Of a DNA stretch of 64,000 nt, positions 44,265 to 53,354 are shown piece by piece. The notes beneath the pieces were generated by a model. It worked only from the letters and a program-made list of their open reading frames with translations, was not told where the DNA came from and did no database searches. The translations under genes and the position numbers were made by a program. Origin of the DNA: Salmonirosea aquatica (lineage in GTDB: Bacteria > Bacteroidota > Bacteroidia > Cytophagales > Spirosomataceae); assembly GCF_009296315.1 (NCBI RefSeq), contig NZ_WHLY01000002.1:5058501-5122500 (forward strand), in the 5' to 3' direction. How positions within the stretch are numbered: position 1 is the first letter of the stretch; every line of letters starts with the position of its first letter.

Positions 44265-46376
44265 CTACGGGAGCGCAAAGGCTACGTACTTATCGCCTGA
44301 TTTGGTTTTTAGCTTACCACCACCGCAGGCGATGACCAGGTACTGTTTGCCGTTGACCGAATAGGTGGAAGGACTGGCGTAGCCGCCGGCCGGTAGCTGG
44401 GTTTGCCACAGGATTTTTCCGGTTTTCTTGTCGATGGCGCGCAGGCGTTCGTCGCGCGTGGCGGCGATGAAAATAAGGCCGCTGCCCGTCACCAGCGGAC
44501 CGCCGTAGAGGTCGGTGCCCGTGGGGGGAATGCCTTTGGCAGTGAGCTCGGGGTACTCACCAAGGGGGATTTGCCAGCGTCGCTCGCCCGTGTTGAGGTC
44601 AATGGCCGTGAGGGTACCCCAGGGTGGAGTACCTACGGGGTAGCCGTTGGTGTCGTACCAACGGTTGTAGCCGGTATTCTGGTAGGGTACTTCGCTGTCC
44701 TGCGTGCTGGCCACTTCCACTATGGAATTTTTGTCCGCCAGAAAATCCAGTAGCGCCTGGTGCTCGGCCGTGGACAGATGTGAGAAGGAGGGCATCATGC
44801 CTCGCCCGTTCTGCAGCACCTGCTTGATCGAAGCCTCCGGAAGCCGCTTGCTGATGTCCACCAGCGAGGGATAGGTGCCGTCGTGACTACCCTTGCGGTC
44901 GGGGCCGTGGCAGGAGGAACAATTCGTGGCGTAGAGCTGGGCGCTGGTAACGGAGCCTTGTGTGTTGGACTTTTTGCGCAGTACCAGCGACGAGAAACAG
45001 GGTACCTCTTTGGCGGGCACATATAGGGTACCCTCCGGGTCGGTGGCTGCTCCTCCCCAGTGGCCGCCCCCGTCGGTACCGGGGAAAAAGACGGTCATTT
45101 GCGAAGTGAGGGGGTAGTAGGGGGTACCCGTGCGGGCACCGCGGAGCTGGGCCAGAATGGCATCCCGATCCGAAGCCCATGGATTGACATCTTTTTCTGT
45201 GAAAGTCTGCCGTGTAAACGGGGCCGGTTTCTGCGGGATGGGTTGGGTAGGGCTGGTTTCGTCGCCCGCCATGGCATCCTGAGGGAAGGGCGTCTCTTCA
45301 ATGTCGAATAGCGGCTGTCCTGTCACGCGGTCGAATACAAAAACCTGCCCCTGCTTGGTGATTTGCGCAACGGCGTCAATCTTCTTACCCTTGTGTGTTA
45401 CCGTCAGGAGATTCGGTGGCGCGGGCGGGTCGCGGTCCCAGATATCGTGATGAACCAGTTGGTAGTGCCACAGCCGTTTGCCGGTATTGGCATCGAGGGC
45501 AATGAGGCAGTTGGCAAACAGGTTGTCGCCCTTGCGGTTGCCCCCGTAGAAGTCAAAAGCCGCCGAACCTGTTGGTACGTACACAATGCCCCGTTCGCGG
45601 TCGATGGCCATGCCCGCCCAGGGGTTGGCTCCTCCCAGCCGCTGACGCGGGTTGGCCGGCGACCAGGTATCATAGCCGTATTCACCGGGTTCGGGAATGG
45701 TATGGAATGTCCAGACCAGCTTGCCGGTGCGGACATCGAAAGCACGAACGTCGCCCAACAGAGCCGCTTCGTTTTCGGATACCCGCGCGCCTACGATAAT
45801 CAGATCTTTGTAAATGGTGTTAGGCGTGTTGGGACGGACATACTCGTCGGCGCCGGGGCGTTCCAGCCCCGGCAGCAGGTCGAGGCGGCCCTGCGCGCCG
45901 AAGCGGGGCATGGGGCGGCCGGTATGGGCATCGAGAGCGTACAGCCACTGACCCGCCCCAAAGAAAATGACTTTCACCTGGCCGTCGGTCCAGTAGGTGA
46001 GGCCCCGGCTGATGGTACCTTCGGTGCCTGTGAGTTCGGTTTTCCAGATTTCCTTTCCCGTGGCGGCCTCTACGGCGAAGGCCTGTGTATTGGCCGATAC
46101 GCCATACAAGGTACCCCCGATGACGATGGGATTGCACTGAATCTGCGTACGTCCGCCTTTTTCGTCGGCGCCCCCCGAGGCGTATGTCCAGGCTACCTTG
46201 AGGTTTTTCACGTTGTTAGTAGTAATCTGACTGAGGGGAGAATAGTGGCTGCGTTGCCCATCGCCGTTGAACTCCGGCCAGTCGGTGTCGGGATTAGGAC
46301 GGATTAGGGCCAAGCCCGCGGTGAGCGCCAGGGAGAGGGTAATCAGCAGGAGCTTTTTATGGAATGGATTATTCAT
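44265..46376 (-). CDS. PQQ-dependent dehydrogenase with embedded cytochrome c domain
   Basis: About 703 residues; ATG 46376 (MNNPFHKKLLLITLSLALTA) gives a proper signal peptide, and the longer frame to 46469 would run into the sulfatase gene. The quinoprotein propeller opens with DWPEFNGDGQRSHYSPLSQI and NLKVAWTYASGG, with blade motifs (AVEAATGKEIWKTE, RAFDVRTGKLVWTFH, IALDANTGKRLWHYQ) and HHDIWDRDPPAPPNLL. Near residue 515 a class I haem site occurs, CSSCH, with a likely Met ligand in GRGMMPSFSHL. The propeller then resumes (GTLTAIDLNTGERRWQIPLG) and ends GDKYVAFALP. It should oxidise a sugar or alcohol in the periplasm, passing electrons to its own haem. It starts one base from the sulfatase stop, so the two are cotranscribed. 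Confidence 0.88.
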   Translation of the reverse strand: MNNPFHKKLLLITLSLALTAGLALIRPNPDTDWPEFNGDGQRSHYSPLSQITTNNVKNLKVAWTYASGGADEKGGRTQIQCNPIVIGGTLYGVSANTQAFAVEAATGKEIWKTELTGTEGTISRGLTYWTDGQVKVIFFGAGQWLYALDAHTGRPMPRFGAQGRLDLLPGLERPGADEYVRPNTPNTIYKDLIIVGARVSENEAALLGDVRAFDVRTGKLVWTFHTIPEPGEYGYDTWSPANPRQRLGGANPWAGMAIDRERGIVYVPTGSAAFDFYGGNRKGDNLFANCLIALDANTGKRLWHYQLVHHDIWDRDPPAPPNLLTVTHKGKKIDAVAQITKQGQVFVFDRVTGQPLFDIEETPFPQDAMAGDETSPTQPIPQKPAPFTRQTFTEKDVNPWASDRDAILAQLRGARTGTPYYPLTSQMTVFFPGTDGGGHWGGAATDPEGTLYVPAKEVPCFSSLVLRKKSNTQGSVTSAQLYATNCSSCHGPDRKGSHDGTYPSLVDISKRLPEASIKQVLQNGRGMMPSFSHLSTAEHQALLDFLADKNSIVEVASTQDSEVPYQNTGYNRWYDTNGYPVGTPPWGTLTAIDLNTGERRWQIPLGEYPELTAKGIPPTGTDLYGGPLVTGSGLIFIAATRDERLRAIDKKTGKILWQTQLPAGGYASPSTYSVNGKQYLVIACGGGKLKTKSGDKYVAFALP

Positions 46377-46377
46377 G

Positions 46378-47943
46378 TCAATTCTCAGGCTTAGGGTACT
46401 TTCGTATCGGGCTGTACCGGATGTAAGATTCGTAGGTTTCTTCCCCGCCAGGCCCCATGCGCGGGTCATTGGTTTTGGTCAGGTAGGCTTTCATTTGAGC
46501 TCCCAGTTTGTCCCGGGTGGCCCGGAATGCGGGTACTTCGGCCAGATTTTGAAGACAGTAAGGGTCCTTACGGATATCGTAGAGTTCTACCTCCGGGCGC
46601 TTGTCTACGGCCAGGTGAAAGTACTTATTGATGCCCGGTTCCTCGCGGCGGGTAATCAGCGGCGACTCGTTGAAATCGTCGATGTCGTGGTAGGCGTCGT
46701 GCATGGGACCCAGGGTACCATCTTCCTCGTACTTCTGAGGGGCACCGGCGGGCCAGCGACCGGGCTGGATGTTCCAGATGTAGAGGTAGTCGGGCGTGCG
46801 CAGGGCGCGCTGGGGGTAGCCCAGGTTGTTCCAGCGCGAGGAGGAATGCCGCTCGCGGGAAGCGTAGACGGCCTGGCGCTGCTTATCGAGGACGCCACTT
46901 TTGCTACTGGTGAAAATATTCATCAGACTACGGCCTTCGAGTTGCATGGGATGGTCCTTGATTCCGGCCGCTTCCAGAAAAGTAGGGGCCAAGTCTACCG
47001 TGCTGACCAGGTCGTCCACAGTGCGTCCGCCCTTGATTCTGTTTCCCCAGCGAATAGCCATCGGTACGTGGAAGCCGTACTCGTAGGTGTTGGCCTTGGC
47101 GCGGGGGAAGGGCATGCCGTTGTCGGAGGTAACCACAATCAGCGTGTTGTCCAGTTCCCCTTTCTCTTCCAATAATTTGATCATACGGTCGAGATGGCTA
47201 TCGAACCACTGGATTTCGTAAAGGTAGTCCAGCATATCGGTCTTGATGTCGGGATCGTCGGGCAGGAAGCCGGGTACCTTTACATCGGCTACCTGCATGC
47301 CGCTTTTGACCCCGATGCCCGTGGGGTAGCGGCGGTGCGGCTCCTGTGCCCCGAACCAGAAACAGAAGGGCTGGCCGTTGGCCTTCTGGGCCAGGAATTC
47401 GGCAAAGTTAGCGGCGTAGTCGTTATCGCTGATGCCCTTGGGTGCTTCCATTTTGCGGGCACCGTAGGCTTTGCCGGCAGGGTTATGTTCACGTCCTACC
47501 ACCTTGCCGGGCCCCCAGCCCTTACCGGTCATGCCCACGTGATAGCCCGCTTTTTCGAGCACCTCGGGGTAGGTGACCAGGTCGGCAGGGAAGGTACTGG
47601 CGTGGGTACCCGCTTCGCGCGTCTGCCAGCAGTTCCTGCCCGTGAGCAGGGCGGCCCGCGAGGGACTACATCCGGGGGAGGCCACGAAGGCATTTGTGAG
47701 CAGAATGCCCTCGCGGGCTACCCGATCAAAGGCGGGGGTACTCACAGCCTTGTAGCCGTAGGCCGAGGCGTGGGGGTAGGACTGGTCGTCGGAGATGACG
47801 AAGAGGATGTTGGGGCGTCGGGTATTTTCTGAACTTGCTGCTTTTCCGGTACTTTTCTGAGCGGAATTTTTGCAGGAGGCAAAAAGCAGAACGGAAGCCA
47901 GTAGGCAAAGGAAACGAAGACTCAGGGTGGTTTTGCGCGACAT
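46378..47943 (-). CDS. Lipoprotein sulfatase (family S1, formylglycine type)
   Basis: About 521 residues; ATG 47943 (MSRKTTLSLRFLCLLASVLL) is chosen over a farther upstream start. The signal ends LFASC, so the protein is lipid-anchored. The sulfatase core is present: NILFVISDDQSYPHASAYG with the metal-binding D-D, SPGCSPSRAALLTGR where the Cys of C-x-P-S-R becomes formylglycine, YHVGMTGKGWGPG, and TLIVVTSDNGMPFPRAK with the D-N pair. Substrate is unknown but is presumably a sulfated sugar brought in by the SusCD pair upstream. It follows the susD gene by 85 bp in the same operon. Confidence 0.92.
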   Translation of the reverse strand: MSRKTTLSLRFLCLLASVLLFASCKNSAQKSTGKAASSENTRRPNILFVISDDQSYPHASAYGYKAVSTPAFDRVAREGILLTNAFVASPGCSPSRAALLTGRNCWQTREAGTHASTFPADLVTYPEVLEKAGYHVGMTGKGWGPGKVVGREHNPAGKAYGARKMEAPKGISDNDYAANFAEFLAQKANGQPFCFWFGAQEPHRRYPTGIGVKSGMQVADVKVPGFLPDDPDIKTDMLDYLYEIQWFDSHLDRMIKLLEEKGELDNTLIVVTSDNGMPFPRAKANTYEYGFHVPMAIRWGNRIKGGRTVDDLVSTVDLAPTFLEAAGIKDHPMQLEGRSLMNIFTSSKSGVLDKQRQAVYASRERHSSSRWNNLGYPQRALRTPDYLYIWNIQPGRWPAGAPQKYEEDGTLGPMHDAYHDIDDFNESPLITRREEPGINKYFHLAVDKRPEVELYDIRKDPYCLQNLAEVPAFRATRDKLGAQMKAYLTKTNDPRMGPGGEETYESYIRYSPIRKYPKPEN

Positions 47944-48028
47944 GGGTTTTGAAGGGGTTTCGATGAATAAAAGAAGCCGACCCTTTTTTGCTACTGCAAA
48001 GGATCGGCTCCTCCGGATCAATTATAGA

Positions 48029-49737
48029 TCAGCGGCTGGAATAACCCGGATTCTGTTCGAGTACAGCACCCGTATTGCGCTCGATTTCGCTATACGGAAT
48101 CGGGAAAAGATTGTTATGAGGCGCAACGTCTACCCCAAAATGGGCCGCAGTAGGATGGCCGTTGCAGTACTTTTTTGTCCGTTCGTACAGCAGTCCCAGG
48201 CGGTTCAGTGTTAGGCGGCGCTTTTCCTCCACACCCAATTCCCGCATGCGCTCGTCCAGGATAAAATCAATATTCATATCGGCGGCGGTAGCCAGTTTGG
48301 CATTGGCCCGTGCCCGGATTGCGTTGATATCCTCGGCGGCTTTGGCCGCATCGCCAGCGCCCAGGTGGCCTTCGGCGCGCAGTAGGTAGGTTTCGGCCAG
48401 CCGGATAAAATATTGGTCAGAATAGGTAGTACCGGCCGAAGAAGCGTTCAGGGTTTTGAGTACCGGGTCCACAAACAGCTCGGCGGGATGCTGACCAGGG
48501 GTGGTCACCTTAGACTGGTAGGGATAGAAATTACGGATGGTGTCGTCCATCTTCTGCCTGAACAGCTCCAAGTGGTCGGAAAGCTTCTGGCCGTACCAGG
48601 CCGAAGCCGGGTTGTTGAAGGCCACATCCCGCACGAAATTGTACTCCGAATTGCGCATATCATTCCAGTCGTACTGCCAGATGCCGTAGGTAAAATGGTC
48701 GGTACCCCGGAAGCGGCCAATGCCCCGTCCGCCGGTATAGTCCGATACGCCCAGGGGCAGAAACGGATTAATACCCTTCGGGTCTTTGTAGGGAAATGAA
48801 TAAGGGCGGGGAGAACAGTCTCGTTCCAGCATGGGGCCGGCCAGGGCGGTGGACCTGGTTACGCCGCCCAGTACATCCACTTCGTACTGAAAGACCCAGA
48901 TTCCTTCCGTATTTCCTACGCTTCTGTTTTGATTATAGCGACGGAAAAGATCCCAGTACACATCGCCCGGTGCTTTGGATAGCGAGCCAAAGCGTTGTTT
49001 CATCAGGGCGGTGTTGGGGTCGTCAATGACAACGGAGGCGGCCTTGACAGCATCGGCGTAGCGTTTGAGGGAAAGGTAGGTTTCTGCGAGCAGGTGATAG
49101 GCCGCCAGATTGCTCACTTCGCCATCGCGTACCACCGTGATCCCCGGCAGATTGGCCGCCGCAAATTCCAGATCTTCGGCCGCCTGCTGGTAGGTGGCCT
49201 CGCGGGTGGCCCGCACGTAGTCGGTCTTCGGCGAACTTACCTCTTCCAGTTCGATAGGTACCCCCCATACAAATGCGCCAGATTGCGGTAGGCCAGTCCG
49301 CGGAACAATTTTGCTTTGGCCTCAACCAGCTTTTTCTGGGGTTCGGTCAGCTTTGATTTTGACATCCGGTTCAGGATGATATTGGCACTCGAAATGATCT
49401 TGTAATACTGCTGCCAGTGGAACCGCGCCTGCACGGAAGTAGGGGTCAGCGTAGCCGGATAGCTACCAAACCGTTCGTTCAACTGCTGGGCTCCGTTGTA
49501 GCCCAGATCGGTGCCGTAGTGGTAATCCATGGGCCGGTGCTCACCTTCCGACAGGGTACCCCGGGTCAGGTCATACAGCGAATAAACGGCCGAATTGAAG
49601 TCGCCCACGGTAACGAAGGAGTTTTCGGGGCTGGCAAAATCCAGGGGTACCTCTTTCAGAATATCTTTTTCGTTACAACTGGTCAGTATTAATGCCAGTA
49701 GGACAATCCACCTGCTAGTGTTCTTTATCGTTATCAT
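48029..49737 (-). pseudogene. SusD/RagB-family lipoprotein, frameshifted once
   Basis: The N-terminal part (from ATG 49737) has a lipoprotein signal ending LALILTSC and the SusD opening LKEVPLDFASPENSF, and runs to LAHLYGGYLSNWKR then a stop. The other frame continues at once with VPIELEEVSSPKTDYVRATR and a complete SusD C-terminus (RLAETYLLRAEGHLGAGDAA, FPIPYSEIERNTGAVLEQN). Adding one base to the six-C run at 49261-49266 (plus strand) restores YGGVPIELEEV, exactly parallel to YGGVPIVRERI in the SusD at 5674-7389. Apart from this single base the gene is full length, about 569 residues, so a sequencing error, a recent mutation or slippage correction are all possible. It partners with the SusC gene 20 bp upstream. 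Confidence 0.88.
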
Positions 49738-49757
49738 GTTATTGGGTTTTTAGAGGG

Positions 49758-52700
49758 TTAGAAACGGACATCAAGCCCAACTGAAATTCCTTTCATTACC
49801 GGGAGCCCGTTCGTGGCGAGGCCGCTGCCCGTCTCGGGATCCCAGCCTACCCATTTGGTGAGGGTAGCCAGGTTTTTGCCACTGACAAACACTTTCAGAC
49901 CTTGCAGGCCAAGCTTACCGGCTACTGACTGGCCGAGTCCGTAAGAAAGAGTAACATCCTGCAGGCGGACGAAGCTGCGGTTATCGTAATAGTTGTACTC
50001 AGTGGCCGCGCCCTGATCCAGTCCCCTGTAGCGGGCATCGGGGTTGGCGGGTGTCCAATAGTCGAGTTCGCGCCAGAAGTTATTGCGACGGATATTATCT
50101 CCGATCCCCAGACTGGAGGGCATGTTCAGGGCACGGTAGCCATTTTTGCCGCCCTGAATGGAGTTGATGAAAAAGCGAAGCGTAAAATTGCGGTAGCTGA
50201 ACTCGTTAAGAAGCCCGAAGTTGTAGGCCGGTTCGTTCTGCCCCCGAATCACGCGATCCTGCGCATCGATGAAGCCGTCGCCGTTCTGATCCACAATGCG
50301 GTGCGTACCCACGAAGTACCCGGTGGGCGCTTCTTCGCCGATCTGGATGATACCCGCCGATTCGTAATCATAGATGGCTCCGATGGGCTGCCCGATGAAC
50401 AGGCCGCTGGCCACCAGATCATCCTCCACGCCATCACCGTCGTTGTCGAGCCCAAGCAGGGACACAATGCGGTTGCGGTTGGAGGCCAGGTTGAAGGTGG
50501 CATTCCACTTGAAGTCGCCCGCGTCGGCTACTTTTCCGTTTAAAATCAACTCGATGCCCCGGTTGGCTATGTTGCCGACGTTGGAAGTAATCTGGTTGAA
50601 GCCCGTAACTTCCGGTATGTTTACATTGAAGATCAAATCATTGGTGGTCGTGCGGTAGTAGTCCACGCTGCCCGAAAGGCGGTTTTTCAGCAGCGAGAAA
50701 TCCAGGCCGAAGTTGAAGCCCGTGGTGGTTTCCCACGACAGGTTGGGATTGGCCAAGGTAGTCACCAGCTGCCCGAATTCGGTGGAGCCCCCCTCGCCGA
50801 ACACGTAGGCCGGGTAGGCGTTGAGCCGGGCCAGCGAAGCGTAACGGCTCACAAGGTTCCCGTTGGTACCGTACGATCCCCGCAGCTTGAGCATTGTGAT
50901 GGCGGGTACCTTCATGAAGTTTTCCTCACTCAGCACCCAGCCAAAACCAAGGGAAGGGAACAGGGCCGTTTTCTTGTTCTCGGCAAATCCCGAAAACCCA
51001 TCCCGCCGCAGGGTGGCCGTGAGCAGGTAGCGGTACTTGAACTCGTAGTTGATGCGCCCGGTCTGGTAGAGGTAGCTTTCGTCCCACGCTTCCGAACCGA
51101 TGTTCTGGATTGTGCCTAGGCTTAAATTGTTGTAAATCAGGCGTAGGTTACTGTAATTGGTACCCGTGGCGGTGGTGTTTTCGTATTTTCGTTCCCGACG
51201 ACCAGCCACCAGGGTTACATCGACATTGTGGATTTCCTTGAATGATTTCTTGTAGTTCACAATGTTGTCGAGCGTCCAGTCGTAAGAATGGACATTGGTC
51301 TTGAAAGCCCCCCCGGCGGCGCCGTTGGCATAGGGGTTGCTGTTGTAGTTGCGGTCCCAGGAATAATTGTGGCCGTAGTTGATGCGGTAGGAAAGCCCTT
51401 TGACAAAGGGTACATCGATGTTGGCGTAGAAATTGCCGAACAGATTGTTCCGTTTGTCGAAGTCATCGGCAGCCGCTACTAGAAAAGGATTGGCGTTGTT
51501 GGTGCCATTGGGGTTGAGAATATAATTGCCCTCCGCATCGGTAGGTTGCACCAAGGGAGACATGATGGTGATTCCATTGAGCGCGGGCGAGACCCCCGAG
51601 TAATCAGAAAAGGAGCCAAAGGTTTGCGCGCCTATCCGAAACCACTTGAATATCTTGTTTTCGATATTGATGCGGGTGGTGATACGCTTGAATTTATCAT
51701 TCATCACAAACCCCTTCTGATTGGTGTAGCCACCCGACAGGAAATAGGAAAACTCCTGACCCGAACCCCGCACGCTCAGATTATGGCTGGCAATAAAGCC
51801 CGGATTCGTGGTGTTGTCCCACCAGTTATAGTTGGTGCCGTTTTCGAAGCCTGCCCGCAGTGGCGGGTCATTGGCGACATCGGCGTAGCTGAAGGCCGGA
51901 TTGGGTTGGGTATAATCAGGCGCCAGAAATGCTTTCTGCCAGTCGACATCACCCGCTTTCTTGATAAAACCATCACGATCAAGCAGGTGCAGGGTATTGC
52001 TGGGCGTCTGGGTGGTGTAGCTACCCGTGTAATTAAAAATCGGTTTTGTCGCCTTTTGTCCGCCTTTGGTCGTGATCAGAATGACCCCGTTGGCGGCCTG
52101 CGCCCCATAAATAGCCATACTGCTGGGGTCTTTCAGGACGTCGACCGATTCGATATCAGCGGGGTTCAGGTCGCTCATGTTGCCGGTAAAAATAATCCCG
52201 TCCACCACCAACAGCACATTCTGGTTGCCGTTAATGGTAGTGCGGCCCCGGATGGAGATGGAGGGATTTTGGCCCGCCTGCGTGACCTGCCCGATGTTGA
52301 GGCCCGGTACAGTACCCTGCAAGGACTGGGCCAGATTGACATTAGGCGACTCCCGGAACGCTTCGATGTTGGCCCGCACCACCGAACCCGTCAGATCGCT
52401 TTTTTTCTGGGTACCATAGCCCACCACCACCACTTCTTCAAGCGCTTTCAGATCAGGTTTCAGGGAGATATCGATCGTGGTCTGATTGCCAACCACTGTT
52501 TCCTGCGAGATATAGCCCACGAACGAAAAAACCAGGATCGCGTCAGGATTTGGCACGTCGAGGAGGTAGCTGCCGTTCTGGTCGGTCGTAGTCCCGAGTT
52601 GGGTACCCTTGACCAATATGCTTACGCCCGGGAGTCCACTCCCGTTTTCATCGATCACCTTGCCCGAAACAGCAATATCGTCGGGAAATGCGGGAGAATC

Positions 52701-53108
52701 CGCCAGTTTGTCGGTTTGCGGAGGTACCTGGGAATGATCTGGCATATTGTTTTTACTGAGAATGATCTGTTTGTTCCGGAACACTTCATATCTGATGTGC
52801 CGGGGTATGAGGAGACTCGCCAAAACCGTTTCCAGCGATACCTGGTTGAATTTCACCGTAATTTTTTCATTCGCGGGCAGCACCTCCCGCTGATACGAAA
52901 AAACAACGTCCATCTGCTTTTCAATGCTTTGCAGTATTTCCTTCACTGTGCCGTTTCGGATGGAGAGTGTCACCCGTTCCTGCAAAAGTTCCTGGGCCTC
53001 ACTCGGGTGGGCGTACCCAACGCCCGCCAAAATACCGATCAGCACAAATTGGAATAGAGAGATTTTCATAAGTCTGAAAATCAATTTTTTAGTAATTAAT
53101 TCTGACAT
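49758..53108 (-). CDS. SusC-type TonB-dependent transducer with STN signalling domain
   Basis: About 1116 residues from ATG 53108 (MSELITKKLIFRLMKISLFQ); an internal ATG at 53069 is possible and a TTG at 53138 unlikely. In order: signal peptide ending PSEAQE; STN domain (VTLSIRNGTVKEILQSIEKQ); carboxypeptidase-regulatory-like domain (VSGKVIDENGSGLPGVSILV); plug with ALEEVVVVGYGTQKKSDLTG; beta-barrel ending GISVGLDVRF. It pairs with the SusD gene 20 bp downstream. As with the first Sus operon, an STN domain plus an upstream FecR/sigma pair implies ligand-induced self-activation. The 246 bp between fecR and this gene hold a leader with a candidate antisense RNA. Confidence 0.95.
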   Translation of the reverse strand: MSELITKKLIFRLMKISLFQFVLIGILAGVGYAHPSEAQELLQERVTLSIRNGTVKEILQSIEKQMDVVFSYQREVLPANEKITVKFNQVSLETVLASLLIPRHIRYEVFRNKQIILSKNNMPDHSQVPPQTDKLADSPAFPDDIAVSGKVIDENGSGLPGVSILVKGTQLGTTTDQNGSYLLDVPNPDAILVFSFVGYISQETVVGNQTTIDISLKPDLKALEEVVVVGYGTQKKSDLTGSVVRANIEAFRESPNVNLAQSLQGTVPGLNIGQVTQAGQNPSISIRGRTTINGNQNVLLVVDGIIFTGNMSDLNPADIESVDVLKDPSSMAIYGAQAANGVILITTKGGQKATKPIFNYTGSYTTQTPSNTLHLLDRDGFIKKAGDVDWQKAFLAPDYTQPNPAFSYADVANDPPLRAGFENGTNYNWWDNTTNPGFIASHNLSVRGSGQEFSYFLSGGYTNQKGFVMNDKFKRITTRINIENKIFKWFRIGAQTFGSFSDYSGVSPALNGITIMSPLVQPTDAEGNYILNPNGTNNANPFLVAAADDFDKRNNLFGNFYANIDVPFVKGLSYRINYGHNYSWDRNYNSNPYANGAAGGAFKTNVHSYDWTLDNIVNYKKSFKEIHNVDVTLVAGRRERKYENTTATGTNYSNLRLIYNNLSLGTIQNIGSEAWDESYLYQTGRINYEFKYRYLLTATLRRDGFSGFAENKKTALFPSLGFGWVLSEENFMKVPAITMLKLRGSYGTNGNLVSRYASLARLNAYPAYVFGEGGSTEFGQLVTTLANPNLSWETTTGFNFGLDFSLLKNRLSGSVDYYRTTTNDLIFNVNIPEVTGFNQITSNVGNIANRGIELILNGKVADAGDFKWNATFNLASNRNRIVSLLGLDNDGDGVEDDLVASGLFIGQPIGAIYDYESAGIIQIGEEAPTGYFVGTHRIVDQNGDGFIDAQDRVIRGQNEPAYNFGLLNEFSYRNFTLRFFINSIQGGKNGYRALNMPSSLGIGDNIRRNNFWRELDYWTPANPDARYRGLDQGAATEYNYYDNRSFVRLQDVTLSYGLGQSVAGKLGLQGLKVFVSGKNLATLTKWVGWDPETGSGLATNGLPVMKGISVGLDVRF

Positions 53109-53115
53109 AACTTTG
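53108..53115 (+). promoter_or_regulatory. Bacteroidota -7 element TAACTTTG, antisense to the susC start
   Basis: TAACTTTG matches the Bacteroidota TAnnTTTG -7 consensus exactly on the plus strand. The -33 position offers only a weak T-run (TTTTTTAG, 53085-53092). It would start a transcript near 53120, opposite the susC leader. The match is short and could occur by chance; its value lies in the terminator found about 100 bp downstream. Confidence 0.35.
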
Positions 53116-53119
53116 ATTG

Positions 53120-53218
53120 TTTTTGTTTGGAAAGACAAAACGAACGCATCTGGCCGCCTTTTGGGCGCAGACGTACTTGATCGGGGAAGCGATGTTGCCG
53201 CATCGTTTCCCTTTTTTT
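53120..53218 (+). ncRNA. Candidate antisense small RNA opposite the susC leader
   Basis: On the plus strand, against all neighbouring genes, a -7 element (53108-53115) is followed about 75 bp later by a strong intrinsic terminator. The implied RNA is about 100 nt, wholly complementary to the 5' untranslated region of the second susC. In Bacteroides fragilis and B. thetaiotaomicron, antisense RNAs encoded opposite susC starts (the DonS type) are known to repress their operon. This candidate has that arrangement but no sequence homology was tested. The first Sus operon has only 25 bp between fecR and susC and lacks such a site. Confidence 0.35.
53184..53218 (+). terminator. Intrinsic terminator on the plus strand between fecR and susC
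   Basis: GGGAAGCGATG (53184-53194) and CATCGTTTCCC (53201-53211) pair with one mismatch around the loop TTGCCG and run directly into seven T residues. All protein genes here are on the minus strand, so this terminator has no protein-coding transcript to end within reach. Read on the minus strand it would be a hairpin preceded by seven A residues in the susC leader. Confidence 0.6.
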
Positions 53219-53354
53219 AATCGAAAGGGTATCAATTCATAGGCACCATTCTTTGTGATTTTAGGAGTTGTAAAAGTGTATTTCTTTGCGTTCGGTTTTG
53301 ATGTATAGGGCTAACAATCAGTCGTTTTTGCTTACTATCAATCCTTATTAGCGA

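Noticed and set aside
45363-46307. 314-codon plus-strand reading frame
   Set aside because: Antisense shadow of the PQQ dehydrogenase; no signal, fold or motif.
51546-53057. 503-codon plus-strand reading frame
   Set aside because: Lies antisense inside the second susC. The minus-strand product has every SusC domain, and long shadows are common in this GC-rich, codon-biased DNA.
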